This document shows positions 1 through 11,654 of a stretch of DNA of 64,000 bases, one piece after another. The notes beneath the pieces were generated by a model. The model searched no databases, was not told the DNA's origin, and saw only the letters and a program-made list of their open reading frames with translations. How positions within the stretch are numbered: the stretch's first letter is position 1; each line of letters starts with the position of its first letter. The translations under genes were made by a program, and so were the position numbers. The stretch is from Siphonodentalium dalli (taxonomy: Eukaryota > Mollusca > Scaphopoda > Gadilida > Siphonodentaliidae). The stretch covers positions 249,027,827 to 249,091,826 of the forward strand of contig CP136064.1 in assembly GCA_032622095.1 (NCBI GenBank). Reading direction: 5' to 3'.

Positions 1-475
1 GACGAATATGTCAATCGAACCAAACTAACAATTGAAAGCGGATATATTTAGGGCGACGAACCGACCAACTCATCAAGCATTAAATTAATTACCATTAGAT
101 AACCTAAATCATAAACTCACCGACGAGTAGTAGGAATGTCCAGGTAAAAAAATAAGTAATTAGTTTAAATAATTAATTCGATATAGCGCTTAATCCACCA
201 ACGTGCTCTAAAGATATTTCAGACCATAAATAGGTTGAATTTATTTTTATAGTTTTTTTTTTCAATCAGTAATTAGTGGGGATTTTTTTGTGTTTAGATA
301 AAAAGTCGAATATTTCCCCACTTGCAATATGAATGATTTAAAGCCCCACTTAATTTTAGAACCCCCAGGTCACATATATTATCAACTTATCCGGTGTAAT
401 AAACTGTGAACTGCTTTTGTTGAGTTGTCGACGTTTTTTTTTGTCATCCTAATTGTAGTAAAAAGTGTATTATTT

Positions 476-533
476 TCAATGGAGGGGAATAACACTATAT
501 CTTAAAAATAGTGTTATTCCCCTTCCATTGAAC
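476..533. repeat. Short perfect-arm hairpin
   Basis: Arms 'ttcaatggaggggaataaca' and 'gttattccccttccattgaa' pair almost fully around an A/T loop. It could be a small MITE. No second copy was seen in the window. Confidence 0.6.
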
Positions 534-540
534 ATACATA

Positions 541-2135
541 TTCAGTTTGAATTCTGTTGCATTCTGGGAGCCAAAACGAGGGTTCTTCTCGGCTGTTTTC
601 TATTTCTCTATGGGAATACTCTGAGACACTGATGTTTCAAATGGTGATGAATTATAGTATTTTAGTCATATTTTATGGCATAGATTGTTATTACAGACGT
701 ATATCAAGTCACTATAAAAAATAATCAGTGACTCGAAAACTAGGTGGGCCTTTAAATGTTTATCAATTCAGATCAGTTGGTAATTGTTCAACCTTAGTCA
801 TGTTGTAAATTCCCAACATATTTAAACCTTGTGGTACAAGTTAGGGGTATTGTTGGATATCAATCAAATTTATTTATGAACGAATCTGGTCGATTCGTAG
901 TCCCCACTTTAAAAACAAATCAGACACATTTTAGTCAGCAATAATTACAGAGATTGTTAATACCCTCCGGCTTTCTGCAATGTTTACAATCGTGACATCG
1001 ATATTAGGACAAACAAATATTAAATTTTCCCTGAACACCCTGTATTTATTTGGGTGAAAAACGTTATTTTTTATTAATTACAATATTCAACTCTGACGTA
1101 TGGAAATTATCTTCAAACTATTGTTTGGAAGTTTTGCCATAAGTATAATGAATGCTATCTACGTTTTCCAGCATCTCAGCATACCTGGAACAAGTTTGTT
1201 ACAGTTAGCTAGAGAAGCTCCCCACTGATTTGGATATTTTTGCGCCATCTGAAAGATCTACAGCCAAACGCGGAGCTGTCTGGTGATGTATCGGATAGAA
1301 GGGAGAGGGGGCCAATGCAAAGGCTCAAATGGCGTATATAGGATGGACAGAAGAATCAGGCACATGAAACGGGAATATAACAACGGGACAAGAACGCTGG
1401 TGTTTCCGTGTATCCATCGACATATACCATACATAGTGTCTCTCATATCAAATTAGGTAAATATAATTGCGGATGTCCAAATTAGCAACATAGATAGATA
1501 GATAGATAATTTTTTAATGGCTAACAGATGCAAAATTTGCAGACAATTGAGCATAAGCATATATACAAAAGAGTAACACAGAGTGTGACATTCATATATT
1601 ATAAATATAAAAAGTATAGTTATATAAATATAACCAGAATGCAGCTTGACAGTTCTGCAGAGGGACAAGATAGTGAATAAACCTAGCTTAGTAATGACTA
1701 CTAGATAGATACTCAAACCGTGCTATCCCACCCTCCTCCCTCAACAGGACTGTCATATTGCTAAAGAAATACTAGTAAGAGAAACAACAGCTCTTCGCCA
1801 CCCGCATATACACACTACTGCCATGTATGGTCGGCCTTGGACTGGCCTGTCCATGACCGAAAGATGGAAACCCGAAATACAGACAGCAGTGACAATATAT
1901 GCAACTGGCCAAAAACTGTCATCGTACATAGAAAGATAGAGAAATAGAATATTAGAAGAGATTTTCAAGAGAAATATACATATGAATAAGCTCGTCTGAC
2001 AAGTCATGCCATCGATTGCCATCAAGGAGCGCACAGGAAAGCAAGCCAAAGCTTGCTTATTTCCACCGTGGTCCTTAATGGTAACCGACCACATGACCGA
2101 CCAGGCCACAGCACAAGTTCTCATAAGGTCGTACA
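541..2135. other. No gene recognised
   Basis: This is AT-rich sequence with a short 'tagatagatagatagata' run near 1490. The open frames are short and resemble nothing known. Confidence 0.6.
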
Positions 2136-2138
2136 GTA

Positions 2139-2185
2139 TGATCTGGGACTAATATAACACATATAATATAATATTAGTCCCAGGT
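2139..2185. repeat. Short hairpin 'cctgggactaatat'
   Basis: 'ctgggactaatat' and 'atattagtcccag' are inverted around an AT spacer. Function unknown. Confidence 0.55.
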
Positions 2186-2269
2186 ATGATTCACACCATT
2201 AATAATATACAAAGTCAGATTCCTCAGTACCTCGAATAATTCCTGTTTTATTAGGTGATTCCATGTAGC

Positions 2270-2745
2270 AGTTAGGTTCAATATATATATTTTACATAAT
2301 TATTCCACAAAGTGATCCCTGTGTAGAAAAAGCTATTGTATCCAAATACTCTAACATGAGGCACAGATAATCTAAAAATTCCAGACCGGAGATTATATTT
2401 ACAATGAGTGTTCGAAAATTGGAATCCATCTCTTAGGTAGTTAGGAGCTTTCCCATCTGTGATATTTTTCATGATAGTCAGATTTCTTTGGGAAACTCTG
2501 GATTCACCTGGAAGCCATTTAACGGATTTAAACTCTTCATAACCTATATGTGAAAATCTATCCAAGCTCAGAACAAACCGGATTAATTTGTTTTGAAAAA
2601 TTTGTAGTTTATTTTTGGTAGTTGTACTCAAAGAGCTATACCAAATACTTGAGAAGGTTTTCATTTTCAACCACCAATTTGAAGCAGTTACTGGGTTACA
2701 ATAGACTACCACTGAATGAGATGTCGCTTTAGTTCGTATATATAT
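2270..2745 (-). pseudogene. 5'-truncated non-LTR retrotransposon (LINE) reverse transcriptase C-terminus
   Basis: On the minus strand an open frame of about 150 codons carries the tail of a LINE reverse transcriptase. Its landmarks are IWYSSLSTTTKNKLQIFQNK, LIRFVLSLDRFSHIGYEEFKSV, a KWLPGESRVSQRNL segment, NYLRDGF, YNLRSG and a SFFYTGITLWN ending. These are characteristic of the region after the polymerase core in Jockey/CR1/RTE-type LINEs. The catalytic core and endonuclease are absent and the beginning reads as unrelated sequence, so it is a dead 3' fragment. The clade cannot be decided from this fragment. Confidence 0.8.
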
Positions 2746-3537
2746 ATGACTAATTCTGTAATGCTTATGCCACGTTTGCAAGTCATGGTGGGAGTGTGAA
2801 GACCAATGTTAATTTAACTACATTACCAACAACCCATTAGTGGGACTATTTAGTCCCTAACGTTTAGTATGGGAGTTTAAATCTGTACTTACTCAGTGTT
2901 TTGTTCACCAAATTCAAGAGAGCAATTAGTATACCAGTAGTTAGAGCTGTGTTATTCCATTCAGCGTTGATCACCCACTCTGTGTTATGTATTAGACCTA
3001 CATATGAATCCAATAACCAATTTAAACGGAGTTCATAAACATTAGTGTGAATGACCATCTAACAAGTTACGTGTTGCATTCTGTAAAGCAAATTCAATAA
3101 GTTTGAAAAGGTCACTCTTATCAAGAAAGTGCATGGGAGTTTCAGCACAGACCAAAGTTCTTACTAATAACCCTACATATTCCACATGGCACGACATAAA
3201 TTATAATATGTCTCATTTAGTTAATTCGAGGCTAAATTCACACTTATTAGCTATTGCGCTTACATGTAATTCCATTACGGTCCTTTGCGCTTAATCGTAA
3301 TTAATATTTTGGGTGCTTATAATATGATATTACTTGGTTGGTTGCCTGATATCAGCCTTAAACATTCGGTTTCAGGCTGATATGAGATTATACAACAGGC
3401 AGATATCAAACAATGTAGTACTCCCTATAGATAGGAGACTGACATTTGTAACTTGTTGCGTTGGTGCGTTATTTTAGTACACAGAAGAGAATATGGATGT
3501 AACGGTAACTTAGACATCGTTCGGTCATTGCATATAT

Positions 3538-4183
3538 TAGATCATGCCATGGATCTCTACTCTGGCTGACGCCCAATGGAGATCATATTCCACCAGTACA
3601 AAACCTGGGAACTTATTGAAGTTTTGACAGGGAACCTTATAAAGTCGAAAAAATAATGGAAATAATAAAGAGCGTTTATATCATTTGTGTGTGATTAACC
3701 AATAGAATTGCGCTGTGTTATGTAAACAGAAGCACAACTTCTGTAACCCGAGCAGGCTCTTGTTTACATACACCATCGTACGTCTTGACGACAATATACT
3801 ATTTACGCGCTGATTATGTTCGGCACATGAACAAAACTATATATATTTTAATATTCCTTCTGTTGGTGGCGGTTTGAACAAATATGAATATTTCTACAAC
3901 GAACGCCACCCGTGCCTTTAATATTATACTTCACTGTACACTGTACGTGAAGTGCGATATCGGCTCACAAAAGAACAGAAACGCATGCAATTTCCAGTTG
4001 GGACCTTCACCTATACGGCAAAGTACAATATCAAGGAACATTCAGATAATAACTAAGAAATATATTCCCTGCGTTATTTTTTCGACTTTATATACAAGGT
4101 GTCAAAAAGTTCCCAGTTTTATACTGGTGGAATATGACCTCTACGGGCGTTAGCCAGAGTAGAGGGATTCATGGCATGATCTA
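3538..4183. mobile_element. Inverted-repeat element, family F copy 1 (with nested insertion)
   Basis: The outer arms are inverted: 'tagatcatgccatggatct' with 'ctctactctggctgacgcc' at the left, and 'ggcgttagccagagtag' with 'catggcatgatcta' at the right. The arms continue inward through 'ttccaccagtacaaaacc' and its complement. The left arm is interrupted by a family D fragment at about 3657. Confidence 0.7.
3657..3921 (+). mobile_element. Half copy of family D MITE, nested
   Basis: About 265 bp match 44450-44716 with only scattered differences, ending in CCGTGCCTTTAA. The left half is missing. The fragment lies between the two inverted arms of the family F element (3538-4183), which implies insertion into it. 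Confidence 0.7.
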
Positions 4184-4516
4184 TGCATATATATCTATAT
4201 ACGCATTTACCTAGCACCGCCTCAGATGGAGACGAAAACATGTTATGCGATTTCAACATAAGTGATGTGCGTGCAGACAGACTCGGCGTGAGGTCGTACA
4301 TCAGAGAATTGAAATCGTAAATTATTCATCAAAGACTTCAGCTGCCACACGACTGGATCAAAAGATGTACGACGATTTAATTACACATGTCCTCAAGGTC
4401 CAAAGAAACAAGCCACATTTATTTGAGACGAAAATGCACATATGCATGCAGACAATCTCATCGGCGATAAACAGTCCGCTTGTTTCAGGAAAAACTTCCA
4501 AAGTGATAGGAACGCA

Positions 4517-4784
4517 TTAACACTTTCGTGATGAGAGTTGCGCTGTTGCAGCATTAAAGATCATGTTGCGGTAATATTCTCTTATACATGCTAGTCTCAC
4601 ATGAGGAGCCTCGCGTTTATAAGAGAATGAACTGGCTTACATGGTCAAGGTAAATATTGTTAGGCCAATGTATTCTCTTATATATAATGCGAGGTTCCCT
4701 GTGGGAGACTCGCATATGTAAGAGAATACATTGGCACCGGGTTTTCTCAAATTTTCAGGAAGCTCCAGTCATGGAAGGGTTGAA
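4517..4784 (+). mobile_element. Degenerate hairpin MITE related to family A
   Basis: Two decayed hairpins are built on 'attctcttata...tataagagaat', one at about 4574-4628 and one at about 4663-4733. The element ends in 'catggaagggttgaa' and begins 'ttaacactttcgtgatg', so the terminal TTAA is partly eroded. It shares 'attaaagatcat' and 'catggaagggtt' with the short element at 36258. Confidence 0.6.
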
Positions 4785-4913
4785 GACGCCCAGTTTGATT
4801 TAGCACCAAACAATAGTGAAAATTTCCGTTATACGCGCTAATTTCCGGCCAAAATGCAGTAATGAAATTAAAACAAGAATCACATCAGACATGCGGGGTC
4901 TAGTTACGATAAC

Positions 4914-5113
4914 TACAGCAATGCCCTATAAGTAATCGACTCCTTAACCACAGCAGAATTATGGGTAATTTTTTCAGGATTTAGTCGGAAACATGGCTCT
5001 CCCAGTGAGAGCTTTCCATTGAATGGCAACAAGCCATATTTCCGACTGAATCCTGAAATATTACCCATAATTCTGCTGTGGTTAAGGACTCGATTATTTA
5101 GAGCATTACTGTA
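4914..5113. mobile_element. Family G palindrome, second copy
   Basis: It runs from TACAGCAATGCCC to GAGCATTACTGTA. It shares 'cgactccttaaccacagcag' and 'aggatttagtcggaaa' and their complements with the copy at 54.5 kb. The two halves differ by a small number of substitutions and short gaps. Confidence 0.8.
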
Positions 5114-5194
5114 TTATACACAGGTTTGTTGAGAAAGACTGACGTACCAACTACCCCCCCCCGAACCTACCTATCTCGTCAAAGTTATTGTGCT

Positions 5195-5670
5195 ATCGCT
5201 ATCAAAATTCACAAAAATGAACTGATTAAGGGCAGTAACTCCGCCCAAAGAAGGGGTACCTGGTCGGGTTTCAAACACGATCAAGACACCGTTGAGCAAG
5301 TCTCGTATACTGAATATAAACAAAATCAGTTGATACACGTATTTGTCCAAGTTATCGAGCTATCGCGATCAATACTCACGGAAACAAAGTATTAAGGAAC
5401 GTAACGCCACCCAATGTAGGCGGACCATGTCAGTTTTCGAACACGATCAAGACATTGTTGAGCAAGTCTCATACTGAAAATAAGCAAAATCAGTGGATAT
5501 ATATATAGTTGTTCAAGTTATCGCGATCGAAATTCACGAAATTAAGGGTCATATCTCCACCCAAAGTAGGCGGACCTGGCCTGTTTCGAACTCGATCAAT
5601 GCATTGTTGAGCAAGTCTCATATAACGAATATCAACAAAATTAGTTGACATTTGTTAAAATGATCGAGCT
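5195..5670 (+). repeat. Three tandem ~157-bp units of a dispersed repeat
   Basis: Each unit contains 'actccgcccaaag'- or 'ccacccaaagtaggcggacc'-type sequence, then 'gatcaagacattgttgagca' and 'caaaatcagttga'. The block leads into 5737-6180, which has the pyrimidine-rich 'tccgtctgtctgtccgtccg' segment, suggesting one larger repeat. Confidence 0.75.
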
Positions 5671-5736
5671 TTCGCCATCTGCAGGCGCCCATCCGCCGCA
5701 CACCGACCACGTACCGACCTCGTCAAACAATATGTT

Positions 5737-6180
5737 ATGTTTTTTGTTGTTGAAAAACTCGTTGTGAACACTCTTTATATTATACCACCACCCGTAACGA
5801 AGTTATACTTTATCAGCGTGTCCGCCCACCCGTCTCTCTGTCTAGCCGTCTGTCTCAGTCCACCCGTCCGTCTGTCTGTCCGTCCGTCCGTTCGCCCGTC
5901 TGTTGGAGCAACTTTGTCCGAGCTTGTATTCCTTCATATTTCAGTATAAAATGTTTTGGAAACTTGCTACAGATATTTATGTAGTACCACAGAGACCTGC
6001 CCCCACCCTGCGATTATGAGGTTTGTCCGACTTTTTATTGGAATTATTCCCTTTTTTCAACTTATTATTTTGTGTGCAACCCTGTAATTGTGTCCAAGTT
6101 TGTATTACTTCATCTATTTTTAGTTTTTTTAAACTTGCCACACGTATTGACCATCATCGGCACCTTTGACTTAGATATAT
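5737..6180 (+). repeat. 'tccgtccg' dispersed repeat, copy 1
   Basis: It contains 'ataccaccacccgtaacgaag', a run of 'ccgtctgtctgtccgtccg' and then 'ttgtccgagcttgtattcct' and 'ggaaacttgctaca'. It is the same type as 33815-34210. I recall this as a common bivalve/mollusc repeat. Confidence 0.55.
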
Positions 6181-6545
6181 TTACGAAACGTATACGCGTA
6201 TAAATCAACCCGTTCTCCCGTAAATAAGCTCATATAGAACTTATTTCAAACACAGGAAATATGCCCATATAGGGATCATTTGAGTCTAACTAAGCTCTAA
6301 CTGAACCTAAATGGGACACGATCTAAACAGTCGGATATGAGCTTATTTCAATTCGAAATAAGCTCATATAAGCACTATTTAATATACCTTTTTCATCGAC
6401 ACGAGGAATCAGATTAACGCTCGTTATAATGTGTTTTCACTGCAGCCCGCGCCATTCAATGGAATAACGAGTATAAGTCCTATGTGAGTTTATTTCAGAA
6501 TAAAATAAGTTCCATACGAACCTATGTGAATATTTAGGTCCTATT
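6180..6545 (+). repeat. Degenerate 'aataagctcatat' repeats
   Basis: Variants of 'aaataagctcatatagaact' and 'tgagcttatttca' occur several times in both orientations. No unit length is clear. Confidence 0.4.
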
Positions 6546-6549
6546 TGAA

Positions 6550-7975
6550 CCTATTTTGGCATAAATATATATAATGTTGTCATTTTGTGAAACTGAAAGC
6601 TTGTATGCCTTCCTTTCTTGGTCAATTTCTATAAAACTTGTCACATATTATTTATCAACAAAGCAACAAGTGCACCTACGATTCTCAGATTGGTTGGACG
6701 TATTTTAGATGAGCTATTGCACCTTTTGACTTGGCAATAACACATGTTCACTGTGATGTATATATATATACTTGGTTCCATTGGGACAGTCGATCACACC
6801 TCTATAGTTATAGTTGTTTTTAAACATTCTGGACGCCTGACACAAAGTGAAAATCGGGTCAAAACGCCTCTTTTAGATGCTGATAACTCGCCATAAAAAG
6901 CTCTCATGGATGGCCTGATATCTTCATCTGGTTCTTTTCGGAATAGAAATGGCAGTTTTATGGTGTCAATTGAGATATGGTATATACTGTAGTATAATGC
7001 TTCAACAATCCGCACAGTATAAGCCAAACGCTCTTTATTTTGACCGTATCAGGACACATTTAACAAAGAGCGCTCTTTAATGTTACAAACTGAAAAAAGA
7101 CGTTTATTTTATATATAAGTTCTTTCTAAACCTTTCCCATGGATAATAAGTCCGCATATGCATATACAGATAAATATATAATTGAGCCTTTCCTCGAACA
7201 TAAACGTCTACACGAAGCGCGCGATAAATGTTTACACGACTCTGTAACTGTTAGTAATCACAATTTGGAAATAGAGGAAGGTAGACAACCGAAATCTCCA
7301 GAATAGACTGTGTACAATGTGCGATCAAGCACGTGTTGAAACTGAAATGCACTTTGTTAACGAGTGCAGTGCATATTGAAGAAAATAAGTGCATGTGAAT
7401 GTTCGAAAATGAGCGATGTTGAAAAATTTAAAATGATTATGAGAAATGATGATGCAAAGATTATAAATACCGTATGCAACATGATTCGGGTGTTCTTTCT
7501 AAGAAGAGGATCTTTGGAATTTTAGTATATGATCGAAAATATCACAGAGATAAACCTGATAAGACAATGGCGACGGTTGAATGACGATGCTTTCCATCTA
7601 ACATTTATAGTGAACACAATTTATGTCCTTTTGTGTTGACATGTTTAAGTTTACTCATTTTGTAACTTTTAACTGCCTATATATCTGCATGGTGTATTGC
7701 AATAAACATTCGTTTCTGTTATATTCTTTGCTATTCATGCCAATATAATTTTAATGGTCAGATATCGACTATCGAAAGAGGAGGTTTTTATTGAATTTTG
7801 GTCCCGCCCAAAAATTCAATAGTCCATCTATGATATATGATTTCATAAAGGTCGTTTATTGTTTCCCTATATACCCATTAACGACGGGAATTAAGGGCGA
7901 TCATGAAATATTCTTCGATCTTATTCTCTTATTATTTAGGATGTTCTTGGGCGGTATGCGTGATGTCTTTGTATT
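6550..7975. other. No gene recognised
   Basis: It contains the motif pair 'cgctctttattttgaccgta' and 'gagcgctctttaatgttac' at 7028-7085, similar to pairs at 18.6, 27.4, 52.5 and 53.2 kb. Nothing else is recognised. Confidence 0.6.
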
Positions 7976-7981
7976 CATGTC

Positions 7982-8416
7982 TGAGTTTAGTGTGCCTGTC
8001 ATTTTCAGAATGAGCCCCCAGAGGGTGAATGTAGTGACGCTATCCAGAAAAGCAGTCTAGCATTACTAAATTCACCCTCTGTGGACCTCATTCTGCTTAG
8101 GCCTCATCTTCTCTGGAAAGTTTATTATAAACTTTCTATAGAAACTTTTCACATAGATTCTATTTCTTTTTAGTTTGGTTTTTCTATATCCCCAAATTTG
8201 GCGGTCGGCACATTGCATAATCGAGGTTTCCAATGGGTCCACATTACAATATTCACCATTTGGGAACTTCAATCTGTGTCTATGTCTCCCATAGCAGATG
8301 AGGCCATGCATTATGAGGTCCCTCGGAGGGTTAAATTGGTGATGCTAGCCGGCTATGCATAAATAAATCACCCTGTGGGGGACCTCATTCTGCAAATGAC
8401 AGGCACACTAAACTCA
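7982..8416. mobile_element. Nested foldback element
   Basis: The outer arms are TGAGTTTAGTGTGCCTGTCA and TGACAGGCACACTAAACTCA, perfect inverses. Within each end lies a smaller foldback: 'cagaatgag..cccagagggtg' pairs with 'caccctctg..cctcattctg', and again near the right end. The core (8110-8310) is open on the minus strand for 79 codons without a recognised product. Confidence 0.75.
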
Positions 8417-8419
8417 GGC

Positions 8420-9549
8420 TTGTTTGTATTATAGTCTTAGGCTTGAATGCTTCTAAAATAGTCAAAGTTGCTGAACTTTTGTTCAGGGCCAACCCAGGGC
8501 ATTCCATGCCAATAGGGAATAGCACACCATTTAATTCACCGTTAGACTAGCTTGAAATATATAATTGCATTGTATCAATGGCGTGACCGTTGACATTCTC
8601 TATTTATTGGCTGTTTATAGATGCAAAATAGCTGGGAGCTTCCGTGTGAATTATGCAGATGCCATTCCAGGTGAAATAGGATGGCGTTGATAAAAGACAA
8701 TAATTATCCAGCGCCAGCAGCATTACGGGAAGCGAGGCCGAGGTACTGGGCTGGATTATTCTCTCGCATCCTGTATGGATGGCACAGATGCATTGAACTG
8801 AGTGCACAATTTACTGGTGAATGTCAAACGAAATTATCAATAGAAATTGATTATTGCAGCAATTTGAATCAACACAATTCAATAATTGTTCTGGATTATG
8901 AACTTATGTGTGGGAGTGTTGTGCTCTGCATTTAAAGTATTCTAACGCAATTGTGGTAAAGTTATTAATGGGACTAAATCCACATTGTCTGTCCGGAGCA
9001 TAAGAAGTATTTCCTCTGGCGTGTTACCTGTTGTAGCGAAAAAATTGTCAACTGGAGTGTTAAACTAATGATTGATATATATACTACCAAATACAAACAA
9101 CAGCGACTCGAATTTGTGTTCTGAGCGGCCAATAGCAGTATCGTGGAGGAGGAATGTTTACAAGTGTATTTGGGACTCAAACAGTACAATCGAGCAGAAA
9201 TGCAAATTTTACGTCGTGTGTACTCCTAATGTCGGAGCGAGCTCGTCAAGGTGCGTTTTCTTGATGGATATGCTTCGTTTGGTACAAACAGTTTTTAAAG
9301 ATTTAAGTGCGTCGGCGTACTTCCTACCCGCTTTGTGCATACCGGTGACACAACTATCTACCTGAATGACTGAATATCGAGGCTTGACGGGCCAGTTTTA
9401 CCTCGCATTCTATGACCGCCATATTTCGGAGGAGGTGTTGCTACAAATATGTAGGGGTTATTAGTTATCGAATAAGAGCAGTTTTCATCTTATAATTTAG
9501 TTCAGTGTGTCAGTTGGATTTCATAATTTCGGATTATATACCTGTGAAC
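8420..9549 (+). other. Region upstream of exon 1, probable promoter/5' UTR
   Basis: This is the only candidate promoter interval seen. It shows no convincing TATA box or initiator. A 5' UTR may begin here, or an upstream non-coding exon may exist. The open frame at 9072-9365 resembles nothing known. Confidence 0.35.
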
Positions 9550-10279
9550 ATGACACCGGCAATTCATCTTCGGATTTTAGTTTTGTTTTCGTTTCTTGGA
9601 TTTTTAGCTGCTTTAACATTTGAAGGAACGAGAAGTTCGTATGCGAAATACCCCAAATGGAATGCATGTACAAATGCTTCCATCGGGTTCGATTTCCGAA
9701 CGACGCAGCGCTCAGGTTCGGTGGTTCTGCTCTACGCCGACGACGGAGGAACATATGATTTCGTCGAAGTTATGCTCCACAACGGCACGGTGAGGGTTAG
9801 GATTAATTTCGTCGATGGCACGGACGGTAGCGTAAACCTGCATGTTGGAACCCGCGTCAACGACGGCCGCTGGCATAAGGTCGAAATCAAACGAAATAGG
9901 ATGGAAACCACACTCACGGTGGATGGGGTTCCCAAAAGCAAAGTTGCTGCAGGGTCCGACTTCTATTTTGGAAAAATCAAAACAAATAGCCCCGTTTATA
10001 TTGGCGGTGTACCAATTTTATATCGAAACAGCCCTGAACGTTTGAAGGATTTATCTTTACCGACCGTTGCCTATCGGGATCACTTCAAGGGTGATATAAG
10101 GAATGTTATATATGGAAATTGTACCTGCTATCCGGTCAGAGCCTCCATGATAAGTGGCATTGGCGTCGAGAATGACCCGTTGGAAGCGTGTGACGTCAGA
10201 AATCCCTGCACCAACGAGTGCCTCTGTATTAGCACACAGCAAGGGCCCGGATGTAAATGCGACTTTGAATGCGATGAAG
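9550..10279 (+). CDS. Exon 1: signal peptide, neurexin LNS1-like domain, EGF-like segment
   Basis: This exon encodes residues 1-243. I chose the ATG at 9550 because it directly precedes a hydrophobic leader (residues 1 to about 21, core ILVLFSFLGFLAA) typical of a signal peptide. The open frame extends 5' to a GTG at 9505 without a better start. Residues 22 to about 193 read like the first LNS domain of alpha-neurexins: a start resembling LTFEGTRSSYAKYPKW, then LLYADDGGTYDFVEV, RWHKVEIKRN, an LTVDG strand and a YIGGVP strand. Residues 212-243 carry seven cysteines (214, 220, 224, 226, 235, 237, 241) in an EGF-like but compressed spacing, as expected after neurexin LNS1. Possible N-glycosylation sites are NAS, NGT and NCT. 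The donor is GAAG|GTGAGA at 10280, phase 1. Axotactin is the other family it could belong to. Confidence 0.88.
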
Positions 10280-10718
10280 GTGAGAATAATAAATTATATA
10301 TTGGTAAATAAACCAACCTCTCATATATGAACCATATCCAGAAATATAATGCATTAGTTTTGCATGCTCCGAAATAATCATGCGATATTTCAGTCTCCCG
10401 TTTACAGTGCATTCATATAGCTGTTTAGAGGCATTCAGAGGTTCCCATGAAAATCTCATCTCAGTTTCTGGTATATATCAAATGGCCGAAAGAAAACCGT
10501 ATAGCTTGTTTTACATCTTAAACTTAATATAACTATATACTATAAGACACATCGTACGCTGTCATAACGATTCATTCTGTATAGTGTATTGCATGCTAAA
10601 AAATTGACAATATCAGGTTAGACTCGACATTGTGGTCGACATGGTGAAAAGCAGATTTATAGCAGATTAACACTTCTACTCTAATGGATTCTCCCACTCA
10701 GTCATAAAAGTGTATACA

Positions 10719-10943
10719 TTGAAAGGGTCTATTGTTCATTTTGAGGGATATTTATAGGAAATGTGAGCAGACAACAGACAATAGAAAGTGTAGAAGGAAT
10801 CCTATCCATATGTGGGAAATGCTGTTCAGATAATAAGATCTTATTATGATAATAATAACTTATTATCTGAGCATTTTCTAAGGGAGCTACTCGGCATAGA
10901 GTATTTCTACTCGGCATAGAGTATTTAGTATAGAAAGGATTAA
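10719..10943 (+). mobile_element. TTAA-type MITE with 'attatctgaacatttcc' hairpin, family C
   Basis: This is an internal hairpin formed by 'ctgttcagataataaga' and 'acttattatctgagcatttt', with a terminal 'agaaaggattaa'. It shares these with the copies at 21987 and 42146. The 20-bp word 'ctactcggcatagagtattt' is duplicated directly near the right end. Confidence 0.6.
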
Positions 10944-11654
10944 ACTATGCGAATATGATTGAAAGTGTTGTCGCCAAAATAACCACCACATAGAGGCTCG
11001 AGGTGGTCCCGGCCTCGAAATAGGTATAGAGTGTTCCCATTGGAGTATTCTTATAAGTTGGGATATTCCAGTAAACTTTTGGTTGTTTGGGTCATTGGGT
11101 CGATCAACGGCTGTATGACATCGGATGCCGACTAATATTGCAAATCTGGGATAAACCTATTATATGGTATACCACATCGTATATCCACTTCCTAAGTAGG
11201 CCATATAGAGTTGAATAGCCCCTCCACTAGCTCATCTCGTGCATCTCCTGCTTAAATCAACATCACGTCGACTACCTCTTGAACTGGATGATCGTATACC
11301 TTCACCTCGCTCAACTCTTGGTTGAAACTATACTGGATAATCCACCCCTCGCCCATCTCTACAGTTGTATATCTCTTATATAATCTATCCATCCCGTCCA
11401 CCTGTAAGTTTTGAAACTATGGGATATAAATATATACCTCACCACGTTCACAATTTTGGTTGGAACTACTGTTAATATACCCTTCCGTCGTCGTCCCGTT
11501 GATTATCCACATGTAAATAGTATTGTATAAACAACCACTCTCCTTAATGGAGGCAATAAAGATATATAGTGAGCTGAACTATTACCCCCTCCCTTAGTCA
11601 AGCACTTGCATGAGTTGAAACTGTTGAATAATCCTACACCCTCCCTGAGCCCAT

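Noticed and set aside
9505-9549. GTG at 9505 as the start of exon 1
   Set aside because: It places 15 polar or mixed residues before the signal peptide; the ATG at 9550 sits directly before the hydrophobic leader.
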